From positions 1 to 10,529 of the forward strand of contig JAUWIQ010000026.1 in NCBI GenBank assembly GCA_030605285.1: 10,529 bases of DNA, read 5' to 3'. This stretch comes from Planctomycetota bacterium (GTDB lineage Bacteria; Planctomycetota; Planctomycetia; Pirellulales; UBA7805). Made by a program: the position numbers and the translations under genes. Shown piece by piece: positions 1 to 7,499 of this stretch. The notes below the pieces were generated by a model. That model was given only the letters and a program-made list of their open reading frames with translations, did no database searches and had not been told where the DNA came from. Every line of letters begins with the position of its first letter. The first letter of the stretch is position 1.

Positions 1-2120
1 AGATTGTAATAACAGGTTCCTAACTCGCTGTGAACATCGGAATCTATTGGCTGCTTCTCAAGCAGATTTAGATATTCGGTTTCTGATTTTAAGAAATGCT
101 CTCGAGCTGAATTGAAATGCTGACGGTCACGCTCCACAACACCAATGTTTACCATGCTAACGGCATATTGTCGTTGATACAGGGGATTACTAGGAGAACG
201 TGAAGCCAGCATCTGTCGCAATGCGGCTGCTTCCCGATGGGCAGCGATGGATTTTTTCATTTTGCCTGATAGGCTGCATATACGGCCAACGGCTTCCAGA
301 GATTTGCTCAGTTCGTAGCTTAATTCAGGGTCAGGCGCCTTTTTCTGAAGACGGTTTTTCTGGTGTTCTGTGGCAGCTTGCAAGGAGATCAATGCTGCGG
401 GCAGATTTCCAATCGCCGCTTCAATGCGGCCTTTTTGATAGTAAGCTGCAGCCAAGTCTTCTTGTCTTCGCGAATCAAAAGCGGACTTGCTAATTATATT
501 TTGATAGTAGGTCAACAGCTTGTTAAGAACTGCCTGATGATTTGTTGGTTGTACGATAGCTTGTCTCTGTTGCGCATCGTATAGATCTTCCACCAGAGTA
601 TCGACAGTGCGTTGCGCTTCTTGTAGCCTCTTTGTAGAATTCCATCGAACGGCCAATGATTGTGAGTAGCTTATGGCACCTAGGGCAACAGCGATCATGA
701 CAAGGATCAAAAGAATAGCAGTCGTTGTCATAGGTCGTGGATCGCGCCGCCACTGTTTCCAGATGTCAGAGAATATACCTGTAGGTCGTGCCCGGATCTT
801 TTTGCCCTCAAGATAGCAACTGAGGTCATCGGCAAAATCGCCTGCCGATTCATAGCGAGAGTAGGGATTCTTTTGTAGACACTTCATGCAGATGGTTTGC
901 AAATCGCGATCGACTTCAAGATTCAACATCCGAGGTGGTATGGGATCCTCCTCGGCCAACTGCCGGAGTGTTTCCGCTGTGCTGGCTGCACAAAAAGGTG
1001 GTCGACCGCATAGGACTGCGTAGAGGGTAGCGCCTAACGCGTAAATGTCACTCTGCTCAGTTGCAGATGAGGCATCGCGTGCCTGTTCGGGAGACATATA
1101 GGAGGGAGTTCCGACGGTTTGGCCAGCCGAGGTTAAAACCTGGGTCCGATCTGTGATTTTTGCTAGACCAAAATCAACAACCAGCGGTCGGTCTGGATAT
1201 TCATCCACCAGGATGTTGCCAGGCTTCAGATCCCGATGCAAGATGCCACTTCGATGCGCGCAGGCGATAGCCCGAGCTACCTGCTCCAGATAGATGGCGG
1301 CCAGACGATTTTCAATTGGGCGCCGTGCGATGATACGGCCAAGACTTTTTCCATGGATATACCGCATGGAAAAGAAATGCTGGCCGTTGATTTGGCCCAC
1401 TTCAAAAATGTTAACAATATTGTCGTGTTTGAGTTTTGTAGTGGCCCGTATTTCCTGCTGAAAACGCTTTCTCGCGTCACTTGAAATACCATCCAGAAAG
1501 TGGCTCCGCAGAACCTTGATTGCCAAAATGCGAGGAGTACTGAGTTGACGCGCCCGATAGACAACACCCATTCCACCGCGCCCCAACTCCTCGAGTAATT
1601 CATAGTCGCCAAAAATGAACGGAAGCGAAATGGGAGTTTCCCCTACTCCATCAGGAGCGATGGTCACACCCGGGGCGTTCGATTCCACATGCCGCAATTC
1701 CTCAAGGAAAGGGGCCATTTCGATACGATCGAGTTGCAAATGGGGAAATCTTGCTTGGCAGGTTTCCAAGCTCAGCGGTATGTTGTACTGTTTGCGGACG
1801 AGACATTCTTGTTTCAGCAGGCGGAGGACAACGGCAGGTGAGTTGAGTGCGCTGAAGCGTGTGACGTAGGATTCCACTGTCGGTGGATGTTCCGCAGTCT
1901 CCAGATCATCTTCTGGACGCTTGCTGGCATTGGCAAAGCAACGCTTCCAAGCCATTTCTATTTCGATGTGAATAAGCTCTTCAAGCGTTGCTAGGTAACA
2001 AGGATCGCCTTCCGCCGGTAAAAAATCTTCCAGTCGCGTTGGTTTCCCTTGTATCCAGGCTCGTTCAAAATTTCGTCGCCGATCTTCATCGATCGCATCG
2101 GATTGCAAAGGGTCGCTCAT
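1..2120 (-). CDS. Membrane-anchored Ser/Thr protein kinase with C-terminal TPR region (partial, runs off left edge)
   Basis: An open frame of 706 codons starts at the ATG at 2120 and runs through the left edge, so the C-terminus is missing. An N-terminal segment (about 1-170) resembles the poorly characterised leader common in planctomycete kinases. The Hanks-type kinase domain follows (about 173-440) and looks catalytically intact: glycine loop GRGGMG (180-185), lysine in AIKVL (K202), HRDLKPGN (295-302), DFG (316-318), then TPSYMSPEQ in the activation segment. One hydrophobic helix (about 464-485) predicts a single membrane span with the kinase in the cytoplasm. The part beyond it is helical, with at least three TPR-like repeats, and probably forms a sensor or protein-binding domain outside the membrane. 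The start overlaps the stop of the upstream sigma factor gene by 4 bp (ATGA), implying translational coupling. Inference: it phosphorylates the sigma factor or a regulator of it. The substrate is not visible from sequence. Confidence 0.93.
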   Translation of the reverse strand, partial: MSDPLQSDAIDEDRRRNFERAWIQGKPTRLEDFLPAEGDPCYLATLEELIHIEIEMAWKRCFANASKRPEDDLETAEHPPTVESYVTRFSALNSPAVVLRLLKQECLVRKQYNIPLSLETCQARFPHLQLDRIEMAPFLEELRHVESNAPGVTIAPDGVGETPISLPFIFGDYELLEELGRGGMGVVYRARQLSTPRILAIKVLRSHFLDGISSDARKRFQQEIRATTKLKHDNIVNIFEVGQINGQHFFSMRYIHGKSLGRIIARRPIENRLAAIYLEQVARAIACAHRSGILHRDLKPGNILVDEYPDRPLVVDFGLAKITDRTQVLTSAGQTVGTPSYMSPEQARDASSATEQSDIYALGATLYAVLCGRPPFCAASTAETLRQLAEEDPIPPRMLNLEVDRDLQTICMKCLQKNPYSRYESAGDFADDLSCYLEGKKIRARPTGIFSDIWKQWRRDPRPMTTTAILLILVMIAVALGAISYSQSLAVRWNSTKRLQEAQRTVDTLVEDLYDAQQRQAIVQPTNHQAVLNKLLTYYQNIISKSAFDSRRQEDLAAAYYQKGRIEAAIGNLPAALISLQAATEHQKNRLQKKAPDPELSYELSKSLEAVGRICSLSGKMKKSIAAHREAAALRQMLASRSPSNPLYQRQYAVSMVNIGVVERDRQHFNSAREHFLKSETEYLNLLEKQPIDSDVHSELGTCYYN

Positions 2121-2716
2121 GGGGCGGAGGATTCTAATAGATTCTTTTTCCAGCGTGTCTGCACTCGACTAATGATTCGGCGAACAGTCCGTTCGGAACA
2201 ACGTAATTGTTCGGCAACCTCATTATTTGTATTTTCCTCAAGTTTTAAAAGAACGGCAGTTCGTTCCTCATCATCGAGAAGACTTAACAGTTGTTCCAAC
2301 TGGTCAGCGAATTCGATCGATTCAGCTGGGGTCGGTTCGGGTGAAATGACGTATCCTGCGCGAGACAAGGCTTGGTCAGATCCGAGATGCCTTTCTTGAT
2401 TCATAGCCCGCTTTTGTCGCCCGTGAAACCGGGCCTGCTGCCGAACCTTTGTAAGCGTGATGGCGCAAAGCAAACGCCACAGATTTTCGGCGTTGGAGAA
2501 TTCGAATTGACCATCTTGAACCCGCCGGAGAAATGTGCGGCATGCGGACTGCACAACATCTTCGGCACCCACGCGCCGCCTTAGGCCTGAGGAGAGATGT
2601 TGCGATGCTAGTCGCTGCAATCTTTCTCCGTATAAGTCCCAGAATCTTTGCTCTGCCTCCGAGTCGGCCTCTACAAGACGCACCATCCAGGCATGCCAAT
2701 CACTATCATTTTCCAT
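2117..2716 (-). CDS. ECF-type RNA polymerase sigma factor (planctomycete kinase-linked type)
   Basis: A 199-residue sigma-70 family protein with only regions 2 and 4, as in extracytoplasmic-function sigma factors. Region 2 spans about 20-100, including the core-binding stretch around EDVVQSACRTFLRR (52-65). Region 4 spans about 137-192, with the DNA-binding helix-turn-helix EVAEQLRCSERTVRRIISRV (166-185). It would direct RNA polymerase to a dedicated promoter set. The frame can be extended to a TTG at 2764, but the ATG at 2716 is preferred because AAGGAG lies about 10 nt upstream of it and the extra 16 residues look non-conserved. No anti-sigma factor is adjacent. Instead the gene overlaps a Ser/Thr kinase by 4 bp, an arrangement known from planctomycete ECF groups, where control is thought to act through phosphorylation. 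The target promoters cannot be read from this window. Confidence 0.92.
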   Translation of the reverse strand: MENDSDWHAWMVRLVEADSEAEQRFWDLYGERLQRLASQHLSSGLRRRVGAEDVVQSACRTFLRRVQDGQFEFSNAENLWRLLCAITLTKVRQQARFHGRQKRAMNQERHLGSDQALSRAGYVISPEPTPAESIEFADQLEQLLSLLDDEERTAVLLKLEENTNNEVAEQLRCSERTVRRIISRVQTRWKKNLLESSAP

Positions 2717-2752
2717 GGTCGGATTGCTCCTTGCAAATTGTTTCTGAGAATT

Positions 2753-2781
2753 ATCGTAACGCAACTATCCCCACGATTCAA
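2753..2781 (-). promoter_or_regulatory. Candidate sigma-70-like promoter for the sigma factor/kinase operon
   Basis: On the minus strand TTGAAT (2781-2776) and TACGAT (2758-2753) are separated by exactly 17 bp. Each matches the housekeeping consensus at 4 of 6 positions. A start site about 7 nt downstream would leave a short leader of roughly 30 nt that contains the AAGGAG site of the sigma gene. This supports housekeeping rather than autoregulated transcription, but it is only a pattern match. Confidence 0.4.
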
Positions 2782-2799
2782 ATCGGCGAATCCCATACG

Positions 2800-2829
2800 A
2801 AAAGCCCAGTCATGCTGTGACCGGGCTTT
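2800..2829 (-). terminator. clpC: Terminator-like hairpin downstream of clpC
   Basis: The arms AAAGCCCAGTCA (2801-2812) and TGACCGGGCTTT (2818-2829) pair over 12 positions with one A-C mismatch around a 5-nt loop. Read on the minus strand, the GC-rich stem ends in four U residues about 65 nt past the clpC stop codon. The T-run is short, so efficiency is uncertain. The position fits an intrinsic terminator ending clpC before the sigma/kinase unit. Confidence 0.6.
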
Positions 2830-2893
2830 CCTTGCATCGATGTTGCGGGTGACATAATTCAGCGATTTGGCAGTATAAATCTCGCCTAGTTGA

Positions 2894-5461
2894 TCACTCT
2901 TTCGATTCCGGGGAGGGTGTGTCTTCCCCCTCATTAGCAACTGCACCAACGGGTTCCTCTGGAGAACCAGAACTTACCTCGCCACTGAAATCAAGCCGTT
3001 TGACCTTGTCTTCATTATCCTTAAAGACATCGACCACAATGTGGTTCTTGCCTTCGAACTCACCCTTCAGCAGTTCCTCTGAGAGAGGGTCCTCTACAAA
3101 GTTCTCAATGGCACGCCGCAAGGGTCTGGCACCATAATCTAGATTGGATCCCTTCTTAATCAAGAACGCCTTCGCGCTATTAGTGAGTGTCAAGCTGTAG
3201 CCACGGTCGAGCAGTCGTTCTCGGACCTTTGAAAGTTCCAAGTCAATGACATCCTTAAGATCGTCAGCAGTAAGATGCCGAAAAACAATCACATCATCAA
3301 CACGATTAAGGAATTCGGGCCGGAAAACTTTTTCGATTTCTTCGTTGACACGATCTTTCATGCTGTCGTAGGAAGCATCGTCATCGGGCTTTTGGAATCC
3401 CAGAGAACTCTCATTCTTAATGGCATCCGCGCCAGCGTTTGTGGTCATTATCAGAATGCTGTTTCTGAAATCAACATTGCGTCCAAAACTGTCTGTGAGT
3501 CGGCCTTCTTCCATAACTTGCAACAACATATGGAAGACATCCGGATGTGCTTTTTCAATTTCATCGAGTAAGACAACAGCATAGGGTCGTCGTCGAATCT
3601 TTTCAGTCAGTTGGCCACCTTCTTCAAATCCTACATAACCTGGAGGCGCTCCCACGAGACGACTCACGTTGTGTTTTTCCATGTACTCGCTCATGTCAAC
3701 CTGGACGAGCGCTTCGTCGTCTCCAAACATGAATTCAGCCAGTGCTTTGGCAAGCAACGTCTTGCCGACACCGGTGGGACCTGCAAAAATAAAACATCCT
3801 GTGGGACGCTTTGGATCTTTCAGGCCACTGCGGCTGCGACGGACAGCTTTTGAAATAGCAGTAACGGCTTCGCCTTGACTGATAACCCGCTTATGGAGGT
3901 CCTTCTCCATTTGCATCAGTCGCAAGCTGTCCTCGGTTGTCATCCGAGTGAGCGGAATGCCAGTCATTTTAGAAACCACTTCGGCGATGACATCCTCGTC
4001 AACTACACCATCTGTTTCGCGAGACTTTTCTCTCCACTCGCGAGTGATGGTTTCCTTTTTCTTTTTTAGTTTGTCAGCAGTGTCTCGTAATCTGGCAGCT
4101 TTTTCAAAATCTTGGTTGGCAACTGCCTCTTCCTTGTCTTTGTTGAGACGTTCAACCTCTTCGTCGATCTCTTTGAGATTAGGTGGCCGTGTCATTGCTT
4201 TTAGACGTACTCGGGCCCCGGATTCATCAATCACATCAATTGCCTTGTCAGGAAGGCAACGTCCGGTAATGTAGCGATCCGAAAGTTCCACGGCAGAGAT
4301 GATCGCATCGTCAGTAATCTGGACTCGATGGTGCGTTTCATAGCGCTCCCGAAGTCCCTTGAGAATTTCGATCGTCTCAGTCGAGTTAGAGGGTTCGATC
4401 ATCACGAGCTGGAATCGTCGGTCCAGGGCACTATCTTTTTCGATGTATTTTCGATACTCGTCCAGTGTGGTAGCACCGATGCATTGAATCTCTCCACGCG
4501 CTAAAGCTGGTTTTAGGACATTGGATGCATCGATGGCTCCCTCAGCACCTCCGGCACCAACGAGTGTGTGGAGTTCATCAATAAACAAAATGGTGTCTTT
4601 CGTGCGACGGACTTCATTCATTACCGCTTTGATACGTTCTTCAAACTGCCCGCGGTATTTCGTGCCTGCAACCATCATGGCAAGGTCTAAAACAACGATC
4701 CGTCGATCGCACAGCAACTCGGGTACATTGCCCTCCACCACACGTTGCGCAAAACCCTCGACAATGGCCGTTTTGCCAACCCCGGCTTCACCGAGGAGTA
4801 CGGGGTTGTTTTTGGTGCGTCGGCAGAGAATTTGAATCGCCCGCTCGATTTCTCTCTCACGACCGATTACGGGATCAAGTTTTTTCTGCTCGGCCAATAA
4901 GGTCAGATCGCGGCCAAAGCTGTCGAGTGCCGGGGTCTTTGATTTGCCGCTCTTGCCACTGCTTGTTGAACTGCTTCCCCCTCGTTCACCCCCGCCCCGT
5001 TCGCTCACTTCGCCAGTTTCCAAACCGTGTCCCAGTAGATTGAGTACTTCTTCGCGGACCTCTTCTAGTTTAAGCCCCAAATTCATCAGCACTTGGGCCG
5101 CAACTCCCTCTTGTTCTCTGAGCAGACCTAGGAGAATGTGTTCCGTACCCACGTAGTTGTGGTTAAGATTTCGAGCTTCCTCCATCGAATATTCAATAAC
5201 TTTCTTAGCGCGGGGAGTCTGTGGCAGCTTCCCCATCGTCACCATATCGGGGCCACTCTGGACTAGTTTTTCGACTTCTAGGCGGATTTTACGCAAATCG
5301 ACATCAAGATTTTTGAGGACATTGGCTGCAACACCGCTACCTTCCTTGACCAGACCAAGCAGGATGTGTTCCGTGCCGATGTACTCGTGGTTGAATCGTT
5401 GCGCCTCCTGGTTGGCAAGTTGCATAACTTTTCGGGCGCGATCCGTAAATCTTTCGTACAT
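2894..5461 (-). CDS. clpC: ATP-dependent Clp protease ATP-binding subunit ClpC
   Basis: A complete 855-residue class I Clp/Hsp100 unfoldase, of usual length for ClpC. It hydrolyses ATP to unfold substrates and thread them into ClpP in the cytoplasm. Visible parts in order: two Clp N repeats (about 1-145); a Gly/Ser-rich linker (156-174); AAA+ module 1 with Walker A GEAGVGKT (224-231) and Walker B ILFIDE (291-296); a UVR-type coiled insert (about 440-475, around NQDFEKAARLRD) that marks ClpC rather than ClpA or ClpB; and AAA+ module 2 with Walker A GPTGVGKT (561-568) and Walker B VVLLDE (629-634). LGF at 687-689 fits the ClpP-docking tripeptide, so partnership with ClpP is likely. A short acidic tail (about 830-855) is extra. 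The ATG at 5461 has GGAG 7 nt upstream. It is apparently monocistronic, with a hairpin after its stop codon. No mcsA, mcsB or ctsR gene is adjacent. Confidence 0.97.
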   Translation of the reverse strand: MYERFTDRARKVMQLANQEAQRFNHEYIGTEHILLGLVKEGSGVAANVLKNLDVDLRKIRLEVEKLVQSGPDMVTMGKLPQTPRAKKVIEYSMEEARNLNHNYVGTEHILLGLLREQEGVAAQVLMNLGLKLEEVREEVLNLLGHGLETGEVSERGGGERGGSSSTSSGKSGKSKTPALDSFGRDLTLLAEQKKLDPVIGREREIERAIQILCRRTKNNPVLLGEAGVGKTAIVEGFAQRVVEGNVPELLCDRRIVVLDLAMMVAGTKYRGQFEERIKAVMNEVRRTKDTILFIDELHTLVGAGGAEGAIDASNVLKPALARGEIQCIGATTLDEYRKYIEKDSALDRRFQLVMIEPSNSTETIEILKGLRERYETHHRVQITDDAIISAVELSDRYITGRCLPDKAIDVIDESGARVRLKAMTRPPNLKEIDEEVERLNKDKEEAVANQDFEKAARLRDTADKLKKKKETITREWREKSRETDGVVDEDVIAEVVSKMTGIPLTRMTTEDSLRLMQMEKDLHKRVISQGEAVTAISKAVRRSRSGLKDPKRPTGCFIFAGPTGVGKTLLAKALAEFMFGDDEALVQVDMSEYMEKHNVSRLVGAPPGYVGFEEGGQLTEKIRRRPYAVVLLDEIEKAHPDVFHMLLQVMEEGRLTDSFGRNVDFRNSILIMTTNAGADAIKNESSLGFQKPDDDASYDSMKDRVNEEIEKVFRPEFLNRVDDVIVFRHLTADDLKDVIDLELSKVRERLLDRGYSLTLTNSAKAFLIKKGSNLDYGARPLRRAIENFVEDPLSEELLKGEFEGKNHIVVDVFKDNEDKVKRLDFSGEVSSGSPEEPVGAVANEGEDTPSPESKE

Positions 5462-5527
5462 TACTTTTCTCCATCTTTCGCTGTGATGCGATCCAACCGG
5501 AACCGCTTACCGATACTCGACGATCGG

Positions 5528-5608
5528 CCAGTCACTTAAAGAGTACACCGGGTCACTTCCTACCGAACCTGGAAGGCCACAGGTTGAAATTCCACCCGGT
5601 GGCCACTT
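5528..5608. repeat. GTCACTT-type repeated words in the clpC upstream region
   Basis: GTCACTT occurs at 5531-5537 and 5552-5558 in the same orientation, 21 bp apart (two helical turns), with a one-base variant GCCACTT at 5602-5608. The longer word CCAGTCAC is found at 5528-5535 and again at 5683-5690. All lie within about 230 bp upstream of the clpC start. They could be binding sites of a stress regulator. They do not match the CtsR heptad (GGTCAAA) or the CIRCE element as I know them. Confidence 0.3.
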
Positions 5609-5663
5609 TTTACTTAATTCCTGATTTGATTTGGTTGTTGTTTTCTGGCAATCGTACCCCTAG

Positions 5664-5712
5664 TTTGAGCGGTCGATTTTACCCAGTCACCAGGGGAATT
5701 GTAACGCTCAAA
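5664..5712. repeat. 8-bp inverted repeat in the clpC/thiE intergenic region
   Basis: TTTGAGCG (5664-5671) and CGCTCAAA (5705-5712) are exact reverse complements separated by 33 nt. The spacer also contains CCC and GGG tracts that could form an inner stem. It may be a leader structure or an operator. There is no adjacent T-run to suggest a terminator. Confidence 0.3.
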
Positions 5713-6034
5713 ACAGATGAAATCAAGGCAACTGTGGGTTATTCTTGGAGTTAGGTGCAACAGATTGGTTGCGTTTGTGGGGCAATCGAATTGCACGCAG
5801 GAAAAAGGTTTAGTTGTCAATGGTTGGGCCGATGAGCAGGGGATGGTTGCCGCAGCGTTTGGCCTGAGTTTGCCTGGGGACTATACGGGATTCTTAGATC
5901 GGACAAACTAGTTGTGGGGACATAATCACTTCGCAGTTTGCTTGACCAGTGGGGCAGAGCGGCTCGTTGAAACGCTGTGAATCATTGACCGACTATTTTT
6001 TATCTGGGTGAACGTGGCTGGGTCGAAGGACAGC

Positions 6035-7072
6035 ATGTATCGGCTTCTAGATGCCGCCGCCAATCGGGCCGGTGAGGCGTTACGTGTTGTCGAGGACTAT
6101 GCCCGTTTTGTCCTCGATGATGTCTATCTGACTGCGCAGTGGAAAAGTCTGCGGCATGATCTGACAACAGCCCTTGAGAGCATTCCTATGTCTTTGCGGT
6201 GTGCGGTTCGCAATACGCAACACGATGTTGGCACAGACTTGTCGCTGCCTGAGGAGCGCGGACGCAAAGATCTCTGGGATTTGGCGGGAGCGAATTTGTC
6301 ACGCCTCCAGCAGGCACTGCGTAGCCTCGAAGAAACGACAAAGCTGATCGAAGAGAATTTGGCGGTCCGGATCGAATCGCTTCGTTATCAGAGTTATACG
6401 TTGGCAGCGGCAATGCAGATCACGCAGGATAGTCGCAGGTGTTTGGAATCGGTTCGTCTGTGTGTTCTGGTCGATGGTTGTCAGTCGTCCGATGATTTTT
6501 GCCATCGGGTGCGGGTGCTGGTGGAAGCGGGGGTAGATGCGATCCAACTGCGGGATAAATTGAAGAATGACCGAGATCTTTTGGATCGCGCCCGATTGCT
6601 GTCGGAATTAACCACTGGGCATCCGACCCTTTTCCTGATGAATGATCGACCCGATCTGGCAATCCTTTCCCACGCGGATGGTGTTCATCTGGGCCAGACC
6701 GATCTGGCGGTCAAAGAGGTGCGCCAGTTGGTGGGTGCGAATTGCCTCGTCGGAGTTTCCACACACACTATCGAACAGGCGAGACAAGCGGTGCTTGACG
6801 GTGCCAACTATCTTGGTGTCGGACCGGTCTTTCCCTCCCGCACCAAGTCATTCCAACAGTTCCCGGGGTTGCCATTTCTTCAGCAGGTTGCCTGCGAGGT
6901 CCGCTTGCCAGCGTTTGCCATCGGTGGGATCAATTTGGAAAACGCGGGCAGCGTCCTCGAGTCGGGAATTGATCGTTTGGCCGTTGCGGCGGCAGTGACC
7001 GAGGCGGCGGATATGGCAGTCGCGGTCCGCGACCTGAGGCGGATTCTTGAAGGCTCGCTGACTTCCGGATAG
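6035..7072 (+). CDS. thiE: ThiD2-ThiE fusion: HMP-phosphate kinase / thiamin-phosphate synthase
   Basis: A bifunctional thiamin-biosynthesis protein of 345 residues from the ATG at 6035. The frame can extend to a GTG at 6008 (354 residues), but only the ATG has an AAGGA upstream (4 nt away, slightly close). The residues given here count from the GTG. The N-terminal part (about 10-135, from RLLDAAANRAGEALRVVEDYARF onward in two stretches) matches the ThiD2 domain, a small HMP-phosphate kinase unrelated to canonical ThiD and often fused to ThiE. The C-terminal part (about 150-345) is a ThiE TIM barrel joining HMP diphosphate and the thiazole phosphate. It has IQLRDK (179-184), NDRPDLA (212-218), GVHLGQTD (225-232), GVSTHT (249-254), GPVFPSRTK (262-270) and AIGGI (304-308), all in family order. 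Cytoplasmic. It stands alone, convergent with the downstream gene. I see no TPP riboswitch upstream. Confidence 0.93.
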   Translation: MYRLLDAAANRAGEALRVVEDYARFVLDDVYLTAQWKSLRHDLTTALESIPMSLRCAVRNTQHDVGTDLSLPEERGRKDLWDLAGANLSRLQQALRSLEETTKLIEENLAVRIESLRYQSYTLAAAMQITQDSRRCLESVRLCVLVDGCQSSDDFCHRVRVLVEAGVDAIQLRDKLKNDRDLLDRARLLSELTTGHPTLFLMNDRPDLAILSHADGVHLGQTDLAVKEVRQLVGANCLVGVSTHTIEQARQAVLDGANYLGVGPVFPSRTKSFQQFPGLPFLQQVACEVRLPAFAIGGINLENAGSVLESGIDRLAVAAAVTEAADMAVAVRDLRRILEGSLTSG

Positions 7073-7142
7073 GCTGCCGAGGGGAATGAATTTCGCGAGG
7101 AAATTTGAGCGGGAAGGGAAAGTAACCGGGGTTTCCGTCCGC

Positions 7143-7370
7143 TTAGCACTTGCGATTTGTTTGGCGCATCGCGGTGCGGATTCTCGCCATGATTTCCGGC
7201 TCCCGTCGCAGTGCTTGCACCACCTCCGTTCGACGGTAGCGAGGTGGCTGCTCCGGATCGTTTATTGCCTGGGGTAGGATTCCCTGCTGCCACCAGGCTC
7301 GCACCATTTTTTCTGGTACTTTCAGGGCGAGTGCCAGTTGTTCAATCGTCAAAAGTGCTTCATCGGTCAT
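7143..7370 (-). CDS. Small helix-turn-helix DNA-binding protein (MerR/excisionase-like)
   Basis: A 75-residue protein consisting almost entirely of one winged-helix/MerR-N-like module. TIEQLALALKVPEKMVRAWW (8-27) forms the helix-turn-helix, followed by GILPQAI and the wing-like PPRYRRTEVVQAL (42-54), then a basic C-terminal tail. There is no effector domain. The frame stays open upstream to a TTG at 7487, but that extension looks non-coding and the ATG at 7370 begins exactly at the domain. There is no clear ribosome binding site. It lies on the same strand as the phosphorylase gene, 129 bp past its stop codon, and converges with thiD2-thiE. Such proteins act as excisionases or small regulators. 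No phage or integrase gene is nearby, so a regulatory role is the better guess. Its target is unknown. Confidence 0.72.
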   Translation of the reverse strand: MTDEALLTIEQLALALKVPEKMVRAWWQQGILPQAINDPEQPPRYRRTEVVQALRREPEIMARIRTAMRQTNRKC

Positions 7371-7499
7371 GGTTGATTTGCCACTCGTTTGTTTTTTGTG
7401 AAATCCAGAGTCCGGCAGCGCGTTTTCGAGTTTCTCGCCACACGCTGAGAACGGTGGATTTTCCCAGCAGGGGCGTCGACAAAACAAAGACGGTCGATG

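Larger units (their letters stand above)
5462..6034. other. Divergent intergenic region between clpC and thiD2-thiE, with no convincing gene
   Basis: About 570 bp. Two overlapping short open frames on opposite strands (5614-5820 minus, 5717-5911 plus) lack ribosome binding sites and recognisable protein features, so I do not call them. The stretch should hold the clpC promoter and leader and the thiD2-thiE promoter. I could not place a convincing -35/-10 pair for either gene. It contains the repeated word GTCAC(TT) on the clpC side and several short inverted repeats: 5546-5552/5595-5601, 5664-5671/5705-5712, 5757-5761/5768-5772 and 5782-5786/5790-5794. No tRNA or known riboswitch core was recognised. 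Confidence 0.6.

Noticed and set aside
2049..2399. Plus-strand open frame opposite the sigma factor gene
   Set aside because: Ser/Arg-rich antisense shadow of the sigma and kinase genes, with no domain.
5614..5911. Two overlapping short open frames (5614-5820 minus, 5717-5911 plus) in the clpC/thiE gap
   Set aside because: They overlap on opposite strands and lack ribosome binding sites, and neither protein resembles a known family.
5900..6034. TPP riboswitch in front of thiD2-thiE
   Set aside because: The expected conserved CUGAGA and ACCUGAUC-type core segments are absent from the upstream region.
7089..7105. AATTTC-GCGAG-GAAATT hairpin between the convergent thiD2-thiE and HTH genes, as a terminator
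   Set aside because: The stem is six weak, AT-rich pairs with no following T-run on either strand.
7474..7499. Inverted repeat CGTCGAC/GTCGATG right after the glgP stop, as a terminator
   Set aside because: Seven pairs including a wobble, a 12-nt loop and no U tail; too weak to call.
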